A DNA stretch of 9,433 nt from an uncultured Eubacteriales bacterium (GTDB lineage: Bacteria > Bacillota > Clostridia > Peptostreptococcales > Anaerovoracaceae): NCBI GenBank assembly GCA_902793875.1, contig CADBFL010000058.1, forward strand, positions 1 to 9,433, in the 5' to 3' direction. Shown here piece after piece: positions 6,699-9,433 of this stretch. The translations under genes were made by a program, and so were the position numbers. A model generated the notes under the pieces. The model was given only the letters and a program-made list of their open reading frames with translations, was not told the origin of the DNA and did no database searches. Numbering within the stretch: the stretch's first letter is position 1; the number at the start of each line of letters is the position of its first letter.

Positions 6699-6734
6699 AA
6701 GCCGCCGGTCGTGAAGGCCGGCGGTTTGCTTTTT
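6699..6734. terminator. Bidirectional intrinsic terminator between tRNA-Pro and the GGDEF gene
   Basis: CCGCCGG (6702-6708) pairs perfectly with CCGGCGG (6718-6724). Further pairs form inside (C6710-G6716, with a T-G wobble next to it) and outside (A-T pairs at 6699-6700), leaving a GTGAA loop. On the plus strand it is followed by TTTGCTTTTT and ends the tRNA transcript 4 bases after the CCA. On the minus strand a shorter CTTTTG run follows, just after the cyclase stop codon, so it can serve both convergent units. Confidence 0.85.
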
Positions 6735-6738
6735 ATTC

Positions 6739-8130
6739 TTATTCGCTTTCTTTGGCGATGTCGTAGCCGGAGCCTCCCCCGGCCTTTACCCTGTACATAG
6801 ATGTGTCCGCTCTTCTGAAAAGCTCGTCAGCATCACCGTCACGTCCCAGAGATATCCCGGCGCTCACATGGACTGCAGGAAGCCCGTCTGAAGTGTCGGA
6901 CAGCTTTTTGTTGATGATGTCGATCTTTTCTGCGACAGCACTTATGGATACGGAATCCACATGCCTGAGTATCACGGCGAATTCGTCTCCGCCCAGCCTG
7001 CATATGCAGTCCTGCGAACGGAAGGAATCCTTTATGGCTCTTGCGACCTTCACGAGTATCCTGTCGCCGCACTCGTGTCCGAGGTTGTCATTCACGCCCT
7101 TGAATTTATCGACATCTATTATTACGAGAGCGGAGTCGCTCAGGTCGATGCTGTTCATGAAGTAATCAAAGCCGCTGCGGTTGTACAGCCCGGTGAGATG
7201 ATCGTGCGTCGCCTCGTATTCGAGCTGCTGTTTCTGCTCTTTGTTGGATTCGTACATCGCGTTGTATGTGTGAGCAAGATATCTGAATTCCTTTGAGCCC
7301 TCGACCGGTATCGGCTTGTCGGCGTGGATGAATACCACAGCGCGAAGCAGTGGGCTCACAAGGAGCATCAGCGTGAACAGCATGGCCGAAAGTGTGATTA
7401 TGATGCATGTAATGATCAGAAACCTCTGCTGTCTGAAAAGATGCGTGAATTCATCTGTCGTGGCTGTTTCCTGCTCCCTGACCGTATTCTCGAGCTCGCT
7501 TATGCATTCACTCATGTTTGAGTATATCGCTTCCTTTTCGTCGTGATACACTTCGTCAAACACCATGCTGCGTGCAAGAGCGTCCTTTTCTTCATTCGAC
7601 AGGGCCTCGTCCTCTTCCGAGAGCTGCACGTCCTGTATCTCCTGAGGAAGAGAAGAAAGATCGAGGCCGTATGCCATTGAGGTGAGCTTCATGGAATAGT
7701 ACTCTCTTTCCATGAGCTTTACCGATTCATCCATCGCCGCCCTGAGAGCTTTGTATGCATCCGAATCGCCGGTTATCCTTTTGAGCTTTGCCAGGGCGTC
7801 GTCCCTGCGCCTTGCCTCATTTGCCTCTTTAAAGTAATTGTTAAGATATTTAAGATCGCCTGTTTCCGAATAGCATCTCACCTGCTCGGTAAGATAGTCG
7901 GATGCCTCTCTGAGTTCATTCGAACTTTCGCGGAGCTCTATGAAGTTCTTTGTCTCCTCCTGCATTAACCTGTATCCCGCAGCTGCCCTGTAGGTAGCGG
8001 TGAGCAGCAAAACAGAAATAACCAGCAGAAGAACGGCGATGACTATCTGCATGTTCCTGATCGAAACGCCTCTGCCCGTCAGTCCGGATGATGATGATCT
8101 GTTATTTTCTGTCGATTTCTCTTTAGTCAT
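6739..8130 (-). CDS. Membrane-bound diguanylate cyclase with an outer-face sensor
   Basis: Signalling enzyme of 463 residues that should make cyclic di-GMP from two GTP. Layout: a polar cytoplasmic N-terminus; membrane helix about 28-47; an outer-face, mainly helical sensor about 48-236, probably a four-helix bundle; membrane helix about 237-261; a HAMP-like linker about 262-303; a GGDEF domain about 304-460 starting at EATHDHLTGLYNRSGF. Metal-binding aspartates lie in VIIDVDKFKGVND (335-348), the active-site loop is GGDEF at 380-384, and RxxD (R371-D374), five residues before it, is the product-inhibition site. Both sites are intact, so it is probably active and feedback-limited. There is no EAL or HD-GYP domain. 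Its ATG lies inside the last codons of tmcAL with an 8-base overlap and only a weak AAAG upstream, so translation is probably coupled. The ligand is unknown; the sensor resembles a type common in Lachnospiraceae, but I cannot name it further. Confidence 0.92.
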   Translation of the reverse strand: MTKEKSTENNRSSSSGLTGRGVSIRNMQIVIAVLLLVISVLLLTATYRAAAGYRLMQEETKNFIELRESSNELREASDYLTEQVRCYSETGDLKYLNNYFKEANEARRRDDALAKLKRITGDSDAYKALRAAMDESVKLMEREYYSMKLTSMAYGLDLSSLPQEIQDVQLSEEDEALSNEEKDALARSMVFDEVYHDEKEAIYSNMSECISELENTVREQETATTDEFTHLFRQQRFLIITCIIITLSAMLFTLMLLVSPLLRAVVFIHADKPIPVEGSKEFRYLAHTYNAMYESNKEQKQQLEYEATHDHLTGLYNRSGFDYFMNSIDLSDSALVIIDVDKFKGVNDNLGHECGDRILVKVARAIKDSFRSQDCICRLGGDEFAVILRHVDSVSISAVAEKIDIINKKLSDTSDGLPAVHVSAGISLGRDGDADELFRRADTSMYRVKAGGGSGYDIAKESE

Positions 8131-9394
8131 GGTTGTCTTTCTGTGAATGTGTCTGTCTGATGCCGGTCATCACGGGATTCCTGACATGATCTGAATTCGA
8201 TACCGTATCCCGGCATGTCACCAGATTATATATGTCAGACGCATGGATGTCGAGGCCGAGCATCATGCGCGCATCTTCGCTGAGCCTGTGTTCTTCCTTG
8301 TTGATGTTTGTTATGACAGGCAGCCCGCTTGAGCTGTCATCCCTGAGCTCCGAAAGAAGTTCCCTGCCCCTTTCGCTGAAACCGAGCACCCTTATATATG
8401 CCGGAGCGGAGTACGGGTATTTCGTTCTTGATATGCCCAGTATCGCCTGCATGCACAGCCTGGATATCCTGGTATAGGTATATCTTTTTGATTTTACGGC
8501 AGAGACTATGCCGTCGAAGCTGTCTCCTGCGTGCGCTGCTTTTTTCAGGAGGCGTCCGAGACCCTCCCCTCCCGACGGGCAGTCCTCGAGGAAGGCCGGG
8601 TCCGAAGACATCACTGCATATCTCAGGACGCCTGTCCAGTCGTCCCTGAAAGTGAGCGGACCTCCGCTCAGGACGCTGACAGATGATGCGGGCATCCACT
8701 CCGAAAGCCGGTCGCTGAAGGATCCGTTCTCGCCCCGTCTTTCGCTCAGAAACCTGCGGATATCCGATGCGCTTCGGGATATTTCGCTGTCCGGTCCGCC
8801 TCCGGAGTGGGGGGCGCCTTTTCTCTTTACGGCGACTGGCCGGGCGTTCTTCATGTTCATGACGTACTCAAGCGCCAGTATGTCGTTCGGTCCGCTAAGG
8901 ACCGAGAGCTCGCTTTCCGTCTCGTCTGCAGACGCCTTCCCCTGCCTGAGCGAGGCGTACGCCCTGTATCTGGCAGCCGGATAACTGAGCCCCTGCTTTG
9001 CGAGGACGGATATCTCCTTTTCGAGAGCGCCGCCCATATCTTTAATGCTTCCGGCTGTCCTTTCAATAAGTCCGGCATCACCGCTCTCGCTCCCGAACGC
9101 TATCTGCGAGCATCCGGCAGCCTCAAGCAGCCTTACGGAAGCCTTCGCGTACTGAGAGGCGTTCCCGAGGCAGAACAAGGCAGGTATCTCGATCACAAGA
9201 TCGGCGCCGGATGAAAGAGCCGCTTCAGTCCTGCTCCACTTGTCCGTGAGTGCGGGCTCTCCTCTCTGCACGAAATCTCCGCTCATGGCGATCACAAGAG
9301 CGTCGCATCCCGTAAGTCTTCGCGCCTCCTCCAAGAGGTAGACATGGCCGTTATGAAGCGGGTCGAATTCCGCTGTTATGCCCGTCGCTTTCAT
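8123..9394 (-). CDS. tmcAL: tRNA(Met) cytidine acetate ligase
   Basis: TmcAL (formerly YlbM, COG1323), 423 residues. It activates acetate with ATP and transfers the acetyl group to the wobble cytidine C34 of elongator tRNA-Met, giving ac4C and protecting AUG/AUA discrimination. The nucleotidyltransferase fold opens with GITAEFDPLHNGH (5-17), holding the HxGH site H14-H17; most relatives have Asn where this protein has D11. Other family motifs are MSGDFVQRGEPA (37-48), FGSESGD (100-106), SGPNDILALEY (167-177), a KRKGAPH segment (190-196) and RSASDIRRF (207-215). The ATG at 9392-9394 is preferred: GAGGA lies at 9403-9407, eight bases upstream, and the family begins at this point. A TTG five codons earlier keeps the frame open but overlaps that site. 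Its 3' end overlaps the cyclase start by 8 bases. Only 39 bases upstream are visible. Confidence 0.93.
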   Translation of the reverse strand: MKATGITAEFDPLHNGHVYLLEEARRLTGCDALVIAMSGDFVQRGEPALTDKWSRTEAALSSGADLVIEIPALFCLGNASQYAKASVRLLEAAGCSQIAFGSESGDAGLIERTAGSIKDMGGALEKEISVLAKQGLSYPAARYRAYASLRQGKASADETESELSVLSGPNDILALEYVMNMKNARPVAVKRKGAPHSGGGPDSEISRSASDIRRFLSERRGENGSFSDRLSEWMPASSVSVLSGGPLTFRDDWTGVLRYAVMSSDPAFLEDCPSGGEGLGRLLKKAAHAGDSFDGIVSAVKSKRYTYTRISRLCMQAILGISRTKYPYSAPAYIRVLGFSERGRELLSELRDDSSSGLPVITNINKEEHRLSEDARMMLGLDIHASDIYNLVTCRDTVSNSDHVRNPVMTGIRQTHSQKDNHD

Positions 9395-9402
9395 ATGTGC
9401 TG

Positions 9403-9407
9403 TCCTC
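9403..9407 (-). promoter_or_regulatory. Shine-Dalgarno site of tmcAL
   Basis: GAGGA on the minus strand, 8 bases before the ATG at 9394. It supports that start over the upstream in-frame TTG at 9407-9409. The remaining bases to 9433 are too few to show a promoter or the end of another gene. Confidence 0.6.
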
Positions 9408-9433
9408 AAAAAACAGGGCCCGCCATAAACGGA

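Noticed and set aside
9395..9409. Upstream TTG start for tmcAL, adding five residues
   Set aside because: The TTG overlaps the GAGGA site, and the family begins directly before the nucleotide-binding GITAEF segment.
9395..9433. Possible 3' end of another gene, or a terminator, before tmcAL
   Set aside because: One minus-strand frame ends in TGA at 9406-9408, but 39 bases are too few to recognise a protein, and no stable hairpin with a T run is present.

Overview
This window looks like a piece of a Bacillota (Firmicutes) chromosome, most likely a Clostridia/Lachnospiraceae-type anaerobe. The reasons are the ftsK/spoIIIE-rimO-pgsA-cinA gene order, a TmcAL-family tRNA acetate ligase (a Firmicutes-type enzyme), strong AGGAGG ribosome binding sites, and a HAMP-like/GGDEF protein of the kind common in Lachnospiraceae. 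The base composition is moderate and even across the genes. All protein genes are on the minus strand; only a proline tRNA is on the plus strand. It reads as core-genome housekeeping DNA. I see no mobile element, CRISPR array, phage gene or toxin-antitoxin pair.

Right part (9433 down to 6739): tmcAL, a tRNA-Met wobble cytidine acetylation enzyme, overlaps by 8 bases a membrane-bound diguanylate cyclase. The cyclase has an outer-face sensor, an intact GGDEF site and an RxxD inhibitory site. The pair ends at a strong bidirectional hairpin terminator, shared with a convergent tRNA-Pro(CGG) gene at 6619-6695.

Middle (6618 to 6130): a divergent intergenic region carries a near-consensus promoter for rpmF (ribosomal protein L32, zinc-binding form). 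rpmF is followed by its own GNRA-loop terminator, and directly after that comes the promoter of the next operon.

Left part (6119 to 12): a tight four-gene operon. A long FtsK/SpoIIIE DNA translocase (1048 aa) shares one base with rimO (ribosomal protein S12 methylthiotransferase). Then come pgsA (phosphatidylglycerophosphate synthase) and cinA. The four serve chromosome segregation, ribosome modification, phospholipid synthesis and NAD/nucleotide clean-up; they are housekeeping genes that are often neighbours in Firmicutes. cinA stops at 12-14, before the conserved end of its deamidase domain, so it is either frameshifted, truncated or affected by a sequence error.

No clear undescribed system is visible. 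The points most worth a second look are an AT-hook-like motif at the N-terminus of FtsK, its unusual tail after the gamma domain, the premature end of CinA, and the translational coupling of a diguanylate cyclase to tmcAL.
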